Made by a program: the position numbers and the translations under genes | From: Methanoculleus sp. | Lineage (GTDB): Archaea; Halobacteriota; Methanomicrobia; Methanomicrobiales; Methanoculleaceae | Direction: 5' to 3' | NCBI GenBank assembly: GCA_018433835.1 | Contig: JAHDQM010000020.1 | Location: forward strand, 1-64,000 | Length of the DNA: 64,000 bases | Notes under the pieces: generated by a model | The model's input: only the letters and a program-made list of their open reading frames with translations | Told to the model about the DNA's origin: nothing | Databases searched by the model: none | Shown here: piece after piece, positions 26,512 through 34,324 of the stretch | Layout: the number at the start of each line of letters is the position of its first letter | Numbering within the stretch: position 1 is the stretch's first letter

Positions 26512-28224
26512 ATGCACACCCCTGACGAAGTTCGCCGCCTCCTCGACGACCTCGATGTCGTTCCAGCCGACGAACTCGAAGGTCAGGATCTTGACTTCAA
26601 AGAATGGATCACACGCAGCCGAAACGACGCTCTCAATCAAGTCGTCGAATACGCTGTCTGCATGGCTAACGGTGGCGGCGGCACCATCGTCTTCGGTGTT
26701 CGGGATCGTGTCATCGGGAGGGAGCAGGCAATCATCGGTGTCCCTCCAGAGATCGACATCAACCGGTTGAAGAGGGTCGTCTACGATTCGACCGATCCTA
26801 AACTCACGCCCGTCTTTGAAGAACTCAGGGTACCTGAAGGAACCGGCCGTCTCATCCTGATGCAGGTTCATTATGGCATCCCCCCCTACACTGACACCAG
26901 CGGTCACGCGAAGATCCGGGTTGGAAAGGACTGTCAGCCACTCACCGGCACCCTGCGGCGCCGGATCAGCGTGGAGACCGGGGAGAACGATTTCACCGCT
27001 GGCGAACTTCCTGGACATCCCGAATCACACATTTCAGCGGCGGCTATGGAAATGCTCCGGACGTCGGCAGAGCGGGAGCATGCCCCTGATGAGTTCCTCG
27101 AACTTTCAGACGTAGACCTCCTTAGCTCGCTCGGTCTAATCCGGTCCGGACATATCACCCGGGCCGGGATTCTTCTTGCTGGAAAAGAACGCTCAATATG
27201 CCAACACCTCCCTAACTCTGGTTGGACACATCTCCGTATGGTTGATGATACCGACTATTCCAATCGTATGGACGGTCAGAATGCAATATTGGTTGCCATT
27301 GCACGGATATTCGATCGGATAATGGCCGACAATCCTATCACGACCCTCAAACAGGGGATGTTTCACTTTGAGTTCCGCCGGTATCCAGAGATTGTTCTCC
27401 GAGAGGCACTGATGAACGCCTTCTGTCACGCAGACTACAGGATTGGCGGGCCGGTGATCGTCCGCCAGTACCCCGATATGCTGGAGATCGGGAACCCGGG
27501 CGGGTTCATCGGCGGGGTCTCCCCTGAGAACATCCTCCATCATCCACCAGTTGCCAGGAACCCCCTCCTTGTCGGGGCGCTCATGCAGTTGCACCTGGTA
27601 AACCGAAGTAATCTTGGGGTTCCACGGATGTACAAAGCTATGCTGATCGAGGGAAAAGAAGTGCCGGTTATCAGGGAGCAGGGCGACGCTGTCACGGTGC
27701 TCCTTAAGGCCGGAGAGTTTTCTCTCCCCTTCCGGGTCTTTGTCGAGGAAGAGAGCGAAACAGGGAAGGGACTGACAGTCGATCACCTCCTCCTTCTTGC
27801 GCATCTGCTCCGCCATCCCGAGGTCGATACGCATACGGCCGCATCTCTGATCCAGCGATCCGAACGTGAGGTGCGGGACGTCTTACATGAGATGGAGACC
27901 GTGCGCGGCTACCTGGATCGGGGCGGCACAGGGCGTGGCACCTACTGGGTCCTTCGCCCGGACCTCCACCGGCGGCTAATGGCACCGGGCCACCCCGATC
28001 GAGATCGGCGGATCGACTGGGAAGCGGCGAAGACCCGGGTGCTCAGCGTGCTGCGGCAGCGGGCCAGCCGCGGAGAGATGGGCCTGTCTAACGCTGAAGT
28101 CAGACAGATCACTCATCTGGACAGATATCAGGTAGTCCGGTTGATGCAGCAGCTCCAGGAGGAAGAACCCCAGATCAGTCTTAAGGGGAAGGGGAGAGGA
28201 AGCAGGTACTTCTATCAGGAATAA
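26512..28224 (+). CDS. Schlafen AlbA_2 domain ATP-binding protein with C-terminal winged helices
   Basis: 570 residues from ATG 26512 (583 from 26473). The N-terminal AlbA_2 domain shows LDFKEWI, VEYAVCMANGGGGTIVFGV and later PPYTDTSGHAKIRVG. The central ATPase-like part has LREALMNAFCHADYR. The C-terminus has two winged-helix segments. Relatives are called ATP-dependent DNA helicase RecG-like or transcriptional regulators and often occur in defence or accessory regions. A long palindrome follows directly. Confidence 0.85.
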   Translation: MHTPDEVRRLLDDLDVVPADELEGQDLDFKEWITRSRNDALNQVVEYAVCMANGGGGTIVFGVRDRVIGREQAIIGVPPEIDINRLKRVVYDSTDPKLTPVFEELRVPEGTGRLILMQVHYGIPPYTDTSGHAKIRVGKDCQPLTGTLRRRISVETGENDFTAGELPGHPESHISAAAMEMLRTSAEREHAPDEFLELSDVDLLSSLGLIRSGHITRAGILLAGKERSICQHLPNSGWTHLRMVDDTDYSNRMDGQNAILVAIARIFDRIMADNPITTLKQGMFHFEFRRYPEIVLREALMNAFCHADYRIGGPVIVRQYPDMLEIGNPGGFIGGVSPENILHHPPVARNPLLVGALMQLHLVNRSNLGVPRMYKAMLIEGKEVPVIREQGDAVTVLLKAGEFSLPFRVFVEEESETGKGLTVDHLLLLAHLLRHPEVDTHTAASLIQRSEREVRDVLHEMETVRGYLDRGGTGRGTYWVLRPDLHRRLMAPGHPDRDRRIDWEAAKTRVLSVLRQRASRGEMGLSNAEVRQITHLDRYQVVRLMQQLQEEEPQISLKGKGRGSRYFYQE

Positions 28225-28230
28225 ATCAAA

Positions 28231-28266
28231 TGTGACCTGGAATGTGATTGTCACATTCCTGTCACA
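28231..28266. repeat. near-perfect 36-base palindrome
   Basis: Outer arms TGTGAC/GTCACA enclose a perfect stem GGAATGTGA/TCACATTCC with a TTG loop. It starts 6 bases after the Schlafen-like stop. It could be a transcription end signal, or an operator read by that protein's winged helices. The triloop stem also fits the general hairpin style of this window. Confidence 0.65.
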
Positions 28267-28346
28267 TTATCCGATCCGAAATGTGCGCAGATTGTGAAGT
28301 CATCATTTCACGGCATTCCTTCGATTGTCCCTGCCTGTGATCCGCC

Positions 28347-28730
28347 TCACCCCCCGCCCAGCACCCTCACAATCACCGCCACCCCCCCGCCGACGACCCC
28401 ACCGGCCCCGGCGCTGATCGTCGAGATCCTCTTCTCTCGCACCTTACGGTGCTCGAACTCCTGCTCCGCACCTTCGGTGCTCATGCTCCGGCCCTTCGGG
28501 CCATCGCACCCTGCGGCCAGTCGCTCTTCTCCAACCTTCTCCGCCCGCCAGCCCTCCAGCGCCCAGAGCCGGACCTCAAACTCCTCGTTCGAAGACCTTC
28601 GGTCTTCTCCCGCTCCCGCCCTGCGGCCGGTCGCGTCCCACTCCTCCATCCGTTGCAGCGCTTTACAAATCCACTTCACATCCCGGTTCGTCTCGTAAAC
28701 GAGCTCCCGGGTGGTCTTTTCGTTGGTCAT
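28347..28730 (-). CDS. small C-terminal membrane protein with two in-frame hairpin insertions
   Basis: 127 residues. The start MTNEKTTRELVYETNRDVKW and end ISTISAGAGGVVGGGVAVIV (then RVLGGG) look like one small protein with a single C-terminal membrane segment. Between them lie two stretches encoded by type B hairpin modules (about residues 31-46 and 67-100), which are arginine/glutamate rich and low in complexity. Without them the protein would be roughly 75-80 residues. Function unknown; holin-like size. Confidence 0.6.
   Translation of the reverse strand: MTNEKTTRELVYETNRDVKWICKALQRMEEWDATGRRAGAGEDRRSSNEEFEVRLWALEGWRAEKVGEERLAAGCDGPKGRSMSTEGAEQEFEHRKVREKRISTISAGAGGVVGGGVAVIVRVLGGG
28437..28525 (-). 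repeat. type B hairpin module, copy 2, within a gene
   Basis: On the minus strand GCGACTGGCCGCAGGG leads to stem GGCCC/GGGCC with loop GAA (28490-28502), spacer GGAGCATGA, stem GCACC/GGTGC with loop GAA (28468-28480), then an extra stem GCACC/GGTGC with loop GTAA (28439-28452). All three stems are perfect. Confidence 0.8.
28585..28640 (-). repeat. type B hairpin module, copy 3, within a gene
   Basis: The minus strand reads GCGACCGGCCGCAGGGC, spacer GGGAGCGGGA, then stem GAAGACC/GGTCTTC with loop GAA (28591-28607). The second stem differs from GCACC/GGTGC on both sides but keeps full pairing and the GAA loop. Confidence 0.8.
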
Positions 28731-28896
28731 CCAGGTAACCCTCCCGGTGGACTATAGGTGGTCGGGGACAAAAAGGCTGACCGTAACGATTATATTTCAG
28801 AATCCAAGCCCAATTCAGGCTCCCCGATAAAGTCAGACTGATGCCCTCCCGGGTCTACCCTATAGTTGTCTGTCATATTCCCGGGAGCATGCAGGC

Positions 28897-28951
28897 CACG
28901 GGAGATGCTTCGCATCTTCCTGCTAGGCACAACCGAGAGCGTTGTGCCGTG
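28897..28951 (+). repeat. type A two-hairpin element, copy 2
   Basis: From CACGG to CCGTG. Hairpin 1: GGAGATGC/GCATCTTCC (one unpaired base) with loop TTC. Then TGCTA, then hairpin 2: GGCACAAC/GTTGTGCC with a 7-base loop. It ends 14 bases before the ATG of the next gene, so it forms that gene's leader. Confidence 0.85.
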
Positions 28952-28965
28952 AGGAGTTACCAACC

Positions 28966-29472
28966 ATGGCAGACTTCGTTCAGACAACCGTGAACAAAAC
29001 GGCGGTCCGGGACCTTGCCGTCCCGATCGCCGACGTAACGTCGTTTAACAACCTCATCGAGACCGTCATCGACGACAACCCGTTCGGGTGCGTCGGGTAT
29101 ACGGGCGCCGACGGCGAGGCCGTCGCCCCGATCGTCCGCAACCGCGAGCACTACACCGCGAAGGTGAACTTCCTCGACGGCGAGGGCAAAAGGGTCGGGA
29201 CCGTCTCGCTCCAGTCCCCGACGATCGCCGCGTTCGAGGCGAGCGCCGCGGAAGTCCTCGCGAATGCGGCCCTCGCGGTCGCGATGGGCGGCGAGGCCGT
29301 CCGGAACGGCCCCGGCGAGACCTACTACGCCCAGCTCCGATGCCACGACCCGTCGGGTGACGACTACTACGTCACCTTCACCAGAAAGACCGTCCGGATC
29401 TCGTCCTACCAGGACGACGCCATCCGGAACGCGGTCGAGACCTGGGCCGACGCCGTCGCGTCGCTGGACTGA
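28966..29472 (+). CDS. hypothetical protein, 168 residues
   Basis: Soluble, acidic and GC-rich, from ATG 28966 after the SD-like GAGGAG. The sequence MADFVQTTVNKTAVRD and later YYAQLRCHDPSGDDYYVTFT, RISSYQDDAIRNAVETWADA suggests a compact alpha/beta protein. No family recognised. A type A element forms its leader. Confidence 0.6.
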   Translation: MADFVQTTVNKTAVRDLAVPIADVTSFNNLIETVIDDNPFGCVGYTGADGEAVAPIVRNREHYTAKVNFLDGEGKRVGTVSLQSPTIAAFEASAAEVLANAALAVAMGGEAVRNGPGETYYAQLRCHDPSGDDYYVTFTRKTVRISSYQDDAIRNAVETWADAVASLD

Positions 29473-29545
29473 GGGGGCTTTTGCCCCCTTTCACCGTTCA
29501 AACCCTGTGCGATCCCGGCGGGGCCGGATCAACTCCGTCATGCGA

Positions 29546-30667
29546 TCATTCCGTCTCCGGCGTGTCTTCCGACCATTCGATCAGTTTCTTCTTGAGCTCC
29601 TCTTTTGAAGGAAGATAAACCTGATACCGGGAAGCATAGACATTGGCATCTTTCGGGAGAGTGAGTTCTACAAGTGCGTCGTTCTTTATCTTGCACAGAA
29701 TGATCCCGACGGTCGGATTTTCATCCTCGAATTTAACTTTCCTGTCGTAATAGTTGACATACATCTGCATCTGGCCGAGATCGCTGTGAGTGATTCTTCC
29801 GATCTTAAGATCGATCAGGACATAACATCGGAGGATACGGTTGTAGAAGACAAGGTCTACGAAGTAGTGGTCGGCATCGAAAGTAAGTCGCTTCTGTCGT
29901 GCTTCAAAGAGGAAGCCTTTGCCCAGTTCAAGGAGAAACGTCTCCAGTTTGTCAATGATGGCTGATTCGAGATCGATCTCTCTGTAGCAGGCTTTCTCGT
30001 CAAGGCCGAGGAATTCAAGAACATACGGGTCTTTAAGCATATCCTGTGGCTTCTCAATGACGTGGCCGGTAAGGGCGAGGGCTCTCACACCGCTCTTGTC
30101 CCGGCTGAGTGCAAGCCGTTCATACAGGCCGGTGTTGAACTGCCGTTTGAGTTCCGAGAGCGACCACCGGTTCTGTTGAACCTCGATCTCGTAGAAACGG
30201 CGTTCGTCTCGGTTGCCGATGTTTATCAGGAAGACGTAGTGAGACCAGCTGAGAGCGAACCGGGGGGTGAATTGTGCAGACAGTGTCTGCGCAATTGGTT
30301 GCCCGACGGGAACGGCCGCATCGGACCCGCCGGACACTGCCAGGGGAGTCGATTCGGAGTATTCAAGGTAGAACCGGCGCATATATTCAAGATTTCGTTT
30401 GGAGAACCCCCTCCCAAACTCTTCGGTCAGGTGGCGCGACAGCTCCTGGATGGTCCGTTTCCCATACCCTGCCTTCGGATCTCCCTGCTGCTCATGTTCG
30501 ACTATCCGCCTGCCGATCTCGAAGTTAGTAACTACCTGTATCGTGTTGACATTCTGTGCTACGGCCAGGCGGGCTTTCCGGACGACATCCTGGATTTCTC
30601 TGATGAGAGGAAAAATGGGCTCTTCCTGTTCTCCTCCAGCAGTTCTCCCTACTGGTTTTTCCGACGT
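29546..30667 (-). CDS. PDDEXK nuclease domain protein, DUF1016/YhcG type, apparent ACG start
   Basis: Residues from about 95 on contain the DUF1016 C-terminal nuclease domain: FDADHYFVDLVFYNRILRCYVLIDLK gives the D...D-L-K pattern. The N-terminal DUF1016 part (VTNFEIGRRIVEHEQQG, YGKRTIQELSRHLTEEFGRG) is in the same frame, but the first conventional start is ATG 30382, in mid-gene. The expected start is ACG at 30667, with GGAGG 7 bases upstream. The whole reading is 373 residues, normal for the family. Either ACG is used or an ATG to ACG change has silenced the gene. Confidence 0.82.
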   Translation of the reverse strand, partial: TSEKPVGRTAGGEQEEPIFPLIREIQDVVRKARLAVAQNVNTIQVVTNFEIGRRIVEHEQQGDPKAGYGKRTIQELSRHLTEEFGRGFSKRNLEYMRRFYLEYSESTPLAVSGGSDAAVPVGQPIAQTLSAQFTPRFALSWSHYVFLINIGNRDERRFYEIEVQQNRWSLSELKRQFNTGLYERLALSRDKSGVRALALTGHVIEKPQDMLKDPYVLEFLGLDEKACYREIDLESAIIDKLETFLLELGKGFLFEARQKRLTFDADHYFVDLVFYNRILRCYVLIDLKIGRITHSDLGQMQMYVNYYDRKVKFEDENPTVGIILCKIKNDALVELTLPKDANVYASRYQVYLPSKEELKKKLIEWSEDTPETE

Positions 30668-30710
30668 ATTTCTTCCTCCTCTATCGGTTCTCGTTCAAGG
30701 TAGATGGTTG

Positions 30711-30727
30711 AGACCCACCCGGGGTCT
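30711..30727. repeat. short hairpin
   Basis: Stem AGACCC/GGGTCT with a 5-base loop between the DUF1016 gene and the UPF0175 relic. Style matches the hairpin modules. Confidence 0.35.
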
Positions 30728-30742
30728 AGCACATGGAGCGTC

Positions 30743-31005
30743 TTAATAACCGCGAGCTGCATAGGCAATGTCCTGGTCAAGGTCCTCCTCGGGGTAGTGC
30801 CGGGGGATCTTCCGCTTCCCGCGCAGTTCCTCCCACTCCCACCAGTTCATCCCGGCAAGAGCGGCTGCCTTACCCGAAGAGAGGATACCCCGCTGGTAGA
30901 GCGCCAGTGGCCGCGCTCCCGCTGCAGCTCGATCTGAACGGCATCGGGGGGTAGTCGAAGCGCCTGAACGATATCCTCCGGGACCCTGATGGTAACATCG
31001 GACAT
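30743..31005 (-). pseudogene. frameshifted UPF0175 family antitoxin
   Basis: From ATG 31005 the first frame gives MSDVTIRVPEDIVQALRLPP and then IELQRE. After that the coherent reading moves to another frame: ALYQRGILSSGKAAALAG, then NWWEWEELRGKRKIPRHYPE, to a TAA at 30743. Together they match a whole UPF0175 protein, usually an antitoxin for PIN toxins. The frame break lies near 30915. No partner toxin is seen. Confidence 0.8.
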
Positions 31006-31278
31006 AACCGGTTCACCTGATGAATAGGGGATAGAGGGGGAGAACTGATAAACGTGGTGATAGATCCCACTGTTCTTGACGAAGGATCACATCCCCAGTC
31101 CGATCTCAGACCTGCATGATTACCGGCGCTGTCACCGTACTGAACTGAGGAGAGAGGTATCCACCGCTCAATTTTCTCAGTGCGGAGCGCAAGGTCGCTT
31201 CGGTAAACAACCCCTCTTTAGACAGAGATATGTAGATTGAAACACCAGAGTATCAATATACCCAGAGGTGAGACCGCC

Positions 31279-31482
31279 ATGACCCGAGTAAAAGAGGAGA
31301 TCATCAGCGAGCTCGACGACCTCCCGCCCCGGACATGCGGTGAGGTGCTTGACTTCATCCGGTTCCTCAAATCCCGACGCCGGAAGGCCGCCCCCGACAC
31401 CGCCCTCGCGAGCGAGCCCACGCTCCGGAAAGACTGGCTCCGGCCCGAGGAGGAAGAGGCGTGGAACGCACGGGAACTGTGA
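31279..31482 (+). CDS. DUF2281-like antitoxin
   Basis: 67 residues from ATG 31279 (SD GAGGTGA). The N-terminal half ELDDLPPRTCGEVLDFIRFL matches DUF2281/VapB-like antitoxins. The stop TGA lies within the first loop of a type A element, so the C-terminus was set by the insertion or just touches it. The downstream mazF-like gene is broken, so this is an orphan. Confidence 0.75.
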   Translation: MTRVKEEIISELDDLPPRTCGEVLDFIRFLKSRRRKAAPDTALASEPTLRKDWLRPEEEEAWNAREL

Positions 31483-31518
31483 GCAGTTTCCTGTCAGGCA
31501 AATTTTCAATTTGCCGTG
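31469..31518 (+). repeat. type A two-hairpin element, copy 3
   Basis: From CACGG to CCGTG. Hairpin 1: GGAACTG/CAGTTTCC (one unpaired base) with loop TGAG. Then TGTCA, then hairpin 2: GGCAAATT/AATTTGCC with loop TTC. Only the ends and the CCTGYYAGGCA core match the other copies; the stems are different but paired. Confidence 0.85.
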
Positions 31519-31522
31519 ACTT

Positions 31523-31790
31523 GTAAAGGGCGATGTCGTCGTTGTACCGTTCCCTTTCTCCGATCTCTCAACCGTGAAACGAAGGCTGGCTCTTGTTGTC
31601 GCGACGGACGGAACGTCCGGAGCGGGAGCACCGTGAGGTGCGACTCGCGACGCCCGGTAGGGACGATGTCATACTTTGTCAAATCACGAGCCAGCAGATC
31701 CGGGATCGCTATGCTGTTGGTATCACCGATATCGACTTTGCAGAAGGAACGCTCCGAAAACCAAGCAACGTCCGGCCCCTCCGGGGCGGG
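31523..31790 (+). pseudogene. mazF/pemK-like toxin gene broken by hairpin elements
   Basis: First half, frame from 31523: VKGDVVVVPFPFSDLSTVKR and RLALVVATDG, the MazF core, with no start codon because the type A element sits there. A type B module (31601-31645) brings a stop at 31634. The second half resumes in another frame near 31655: DDVILCQITSQQIRDRYAVG, then ITDIDFAEGTLRKPSNVRP. A hairpin with stem GCCCC/GGGGC (31775-31787) lies at the end. Confidence 0.85.
31601..31645 (+). repeat. type B hairpin module, copy 4, within mazF relic
   Basis: GCGAC, stem GGACG/CGTCC with loop GAA (31606-31618), spacer GGAGCGGGA, stem GCACC/GGTGC with loop GTGA (31628-31641), GACTCGCGAC. Stem 1 is unlike the other copies but fully paired. 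Confidence 0.8.
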
Positions 31791-31842
31791 AGCTCGTGTT
31801 CCACAACCATTTAATAAATTGGACGATCATTCAATATATTGT

Positions 31843-32388
31843 ATGCTCCGGGAGTTCGAGAAGTTCGTCGGATTCCGGGTCCTCGCCTGGTTCCTCACCC
31901 ACCCCACGGGCGAGATCCACATCAATAAACTCGCCCGGGAGATTGGAGTCAGCCCGGGGAGCGTCAAGTCGTATGCCGATGCCTTCGAACGCGACGGGCT
32001 GCTCACCGTCACGCGCCTTGGCACGGCCAGGCTCCTCTCCCTCGACAACAACTCCTTTGCCGCCCGGGAGTTGAAGCGGGCCTGCATGGCCCTCCTCCTC
32101 GTCCGGGCCGGCATCGAGGACCTCGCGCCCGAAAGCATCGCGATCGCGATCTACGGGAGCACTGCGGCAGGGACCTTCGACGAGCAGAGCGATATCGACA
32201 TCCTGGTCATCGGCGACGGGGTCCAGGTCGATCACGACCGGGTGCCGGCACTGGAGGCGGCGACCGGCCGTGAGGTGCAGTTGACGGTCGTCCCCTACTA
32301 CCGGTGGGAGCGGATGAAAGAGGAGGACGACCCGTTTGTCACGAGCGTCTTGCGAAAGCACATGCTTATTGCGGGGGCTCGCCTATGA
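31843..32388 (+). CDS. winged-helix nucleotidyltransferase (MNT-type antitoxin)
   Basis: 181 residues. An N-terminal winged helix (ILNKLAREIGVSPGSVKSYA-like HINKLAREIGVSPGSVKSYA) precedes a nucleotidyltransferase domain with AIYGSTAAGTFDEQSDIDIL. ATG 31843 follows an AT-rich promoter (TTTAATAAATT, 31810). The stop overlaps the HEPN gene start. The pair is typical of archaeal MNT-HEPN toxin-antitoxin systems with a DNA-binding antitoxin. Confidence 0.85.
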   Translation: MLREFEKFVGFRVLAWFLTHPTGEIHINKLAREIGVSPGSVKSYADAFERDGLLTVTRLGTARLLSLDNNSFAARELKRACMALLLVRAGIEDLAPESIAIAIYGSTAAGTFDEQSDIDILVIGDGVQVDHDRVPALEAATGREVQLTVVPYYRWERMKEEDDPFVTSVLRKHMLIAGARL

Positions 32389-32804
32389 GGTGGGGGGAGT
32401 GCGTCGACCGGGGCCTCATCCGTGCCGACCCCGGAGCGGTGGAGCGTCTCCCCGGCTCGCTTGCATCCGCGGCGAGGTTCCTTCGAGCGGCGGAGAAGAA
32501 CGTGGCGATCGAGGAGTACGAGATGGCGCATCTTGCCGCCTACAACAGTGCGTTTCATAGTGTCCGTGCGTTCCTGTACGCTGCAGGCTACGTCGAGCGG
32601 AGCCACGTCTGTCTCGTTACCGCAGTACGGCATGCATCCAGCGACGATCCTGAGATCGTCGATCTCCTGAACGCCTTTGACAAACTCCGGGTTGCCAGGC
32701 ACAATGTCCAGTACAGCGGATCGCTTGTATGCGAAGAGGAAGCAGCGTTCTGTATCCGGCTGGCTCATCGGGCCCTTGCTCTGGCCCGGCAGCATTTTGG
32801 GTAG
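32385..32804 (+). CDS. HEPN-domain protein
   Basis: 139 residues, helical. AHLAAYNSAFHSVRAFLYAAGY is the long HEPN helix, and KLRVARHNVQYSG near residues 105-117 resembles the usual RxxRN motif with H in place of N. ATG overlaps the preceding stop. Probable RNase toxin or a related partner of the nucleotidyltransferase. Confidence 0.8.
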   Translation: MRWGECVDRGLIRADPGAVERLPGSLASAARFLRAAEKNVAIEEYEMAHLAAYNSAFHSVRAFLYAAGYVERSHVCLVTAVRHASSDDPEIVDLLNAFDKLRVARHNVQYSGSLVCEEEAAFCIRLAHRALALARQHFG

Positions 32805-32897
32805 AAGCCGCTGCAGTTCGATGGCAACGGGAGGGAGCACTCGTGCCTGGAGAATATCTCCCGGCGCCCTGATGACACAACCGGTGTCACCGATCAT
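32805..32897 (-). pseudogene. truncated 5' fragment of a second UPF0175 gene
   Basis: The minus strand reads CVIRAPGDILQARVLPPVAI then ELQRLL, matching the first 30 residues of the UPF0175 relic at 31005. Homology ends at ELQR where the HEPN gene begins. The rest of the gene is lost. Confidence 0.65.
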
Positions 32898-33001
32898 TCA
32901 CCGGGTGAACAGGAGAGAACTGACAGATCAGTCCTTCCCCCTTTCACTTTCATCCCGCGCCCGGCTCCTCGTTAACAATTTCCTCTTCTCCAGATCATCG
33001 T

Positions 33002-34132
33002 ATGACGCACTCCTCCCTCCTCCGCTCCGACGAGACTCTTTTTCGGGATCCCGAGGTCTTTGAGTTCACGTATCTCCCCGAGCAGATCCACCACCGCGAC
33101 GCCCAGGTCCGGGAACTCGCCTTCCTCCTCCGGCCGGCCCTCCGGGGCGCGAGCGCGGGGAGCGCCGTCCTCCGCGGCCCGCCGGGGACCGGGAAGACCA
33201 CCACCGTCCGCCGGATCTTTGCCGAGGTCGCCGAGACCACGAAGAAGCTCGTCCCGGTCTACGTCAACTGCCGCCACGACCGCACGGCGCTCGCGGTCTT
33301 CGGGTGCATCTTCGAACAGGCCTTCGGCTACGCACCGCCGTCGCGCCACCTCGACGGGATCAAGCGGGGGATCGCCGCCCGGCTCCGGGACGAGGACACC
33401 GCACTCGTCGTCTGCCTCGACGACGCAAACGAGCTCATCCCGGTCGGGACCTATAACACCCTCCTCTACCAGATCCTCCGGCTCTACGAGCGGTGGGATG
33501 TCCGGAAGCCCGGGGTCTTCGCGGTCGCAAGCGACCTCGGCCTCAACCTCTACGCGGAGGCCGACGAGAGTGTCCGGTCGGTCTTCCACCCGACAGAGGT
33601 TTTCTTCCCGCCCTACACGAAAGCCGAGATCCGCGGGATCCTCGCCGACCGCGTCCGGCAGGGCCTCTACCCGGGGGTAGTCTCAACGTCCCTTCTCGAC
33701 CGTATCGCGGGAATCGCCGCCGGCGAACAGGACGTCCGGGCCGGGATCGACCTCGTCCGGCTCGCGGTCCTCAGGGCGGAGAAGGATGGGCGCAGAAGGG
33801 TCGCACCCGCCGACGTGACGGCAGCAGCGCAGGCGGTCAGGTCACCGGCGCTCCGGGCCCGGGTTGCAGGGCTCTCGGCGGGCGAACGGGCGCTGCTCTA
33901 CCGGATCGCGGAGCTGTCGGTTGCGGGCACCGATATGATAGGAGGAGCTGTCTTTGAGGAGGTGCAGGACTACCTCCCGGTCGGGAAGACGGCCTACCAC
34001 GAGCACCTCAACGGGCTTGCGAAGGCCGGGATCGTCGACCTGGTGCCCGGGGCGGGCCGGGGACGGGAGGTGCGGCTCCGGTATAATCCCGCCGAGGTGC
34101 TCACCGTCTGCAAACCCCCGGACAGAAGGTGA
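33002..34132 (+). CDS. Orc1/Cdc6-family replication initiator (AAA+ ATPase)
   Basis: 376 residues. Walker A GPPGTGKTTT near residue 58, Walker B LVVCLDDANEL near 136, then the lid and a C-terminal winged helix (SVAGTDMIGGAVFEEVQDYL). It would load helicase at an origin or act as a paralogue with regulatory duties. No clear origin recognition box was found within 200 bases on either side, so an active origin here is not supported. Confidence 0.88.
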   Translation: MTHSSLLRSDETLFRDPEVFEFTYLPEQIHHRDAQVRELAFLLRPALRGASAGSAVLRGPPGTGKTTTVRRIFAEVAETTKKLVPVYVNCRHDRTALAVFGCIFEQAFGYAPPSRHLDGIKRGIAARLRDEDTALVVCLDDANELIPVGTYNTLLYQILRLYERWDVRKPGVFAVASDLGLNLYAEADESVRSVFHPTEVFFPPYTKAEIRGILADRVRQGLYPGVVSTSLLDRIAGIAAGEQDVRAGIDLVRLAVLRAEKDGRRRVAPADVTAAAQAVRSPALRARVAGLSAGERALLYRIAELSVAGTDMIGGAVFEEVQDYLPVGKTAYHEHLNGLAKAGIVDLVPGAGRGREVRLRYNPAEVLTVCKPPDRR

Positions 34133-34198
34133 GTTTTTACAAACCCGGATTCTCTCCGGGATCTGATATTCCGCCCCAATTCTTCGATTTTGTGATCG

Positions 34199-34224
34199 CC
34201 CTATAAAGGAACGCTTATATAGGG
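34199..34224 (+). promoter_or_regulatory. promoter with inverted repeat
   Basis: CCCTATA and TATAGGG arms with 12 bases between; the right arm contains CTTATATAG, a good TATA box for the two small genes downstream. A repressor site is possible. Confidence 0.5.
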
Positions 34225-34324
34225 TCGGCTGCTTTTTCCGGGATATTTGACGCACCCTTTTAACTGGCGGCTCCCGACGATGGTGTATGCGCCGGGATGA
34301 ATCCCGGTGCAGGGAGAAACAGAA

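Noticed and set aside
28225-28346. A tRNA or other structured RNA in the palindromic region
   Set aside because: The fold is a single long hairpin and lacks cloverleaf features and CCA-type ends.
31516-31842. A long N-terminal extension of the winged-helix nucleotidyltransferase
   Set aside because: This stretch is the mazF relic and hairpin modules read in another frame; the family start and a promoter lie at 31843.
32805-34324. A replication origin beside the Orc1/Cdc6 gene
   Set aside because: No repeated origin recognition boxes or AT-rich unwinding region could be seen; the inverted repeat at 34199 is better read as a promoter.
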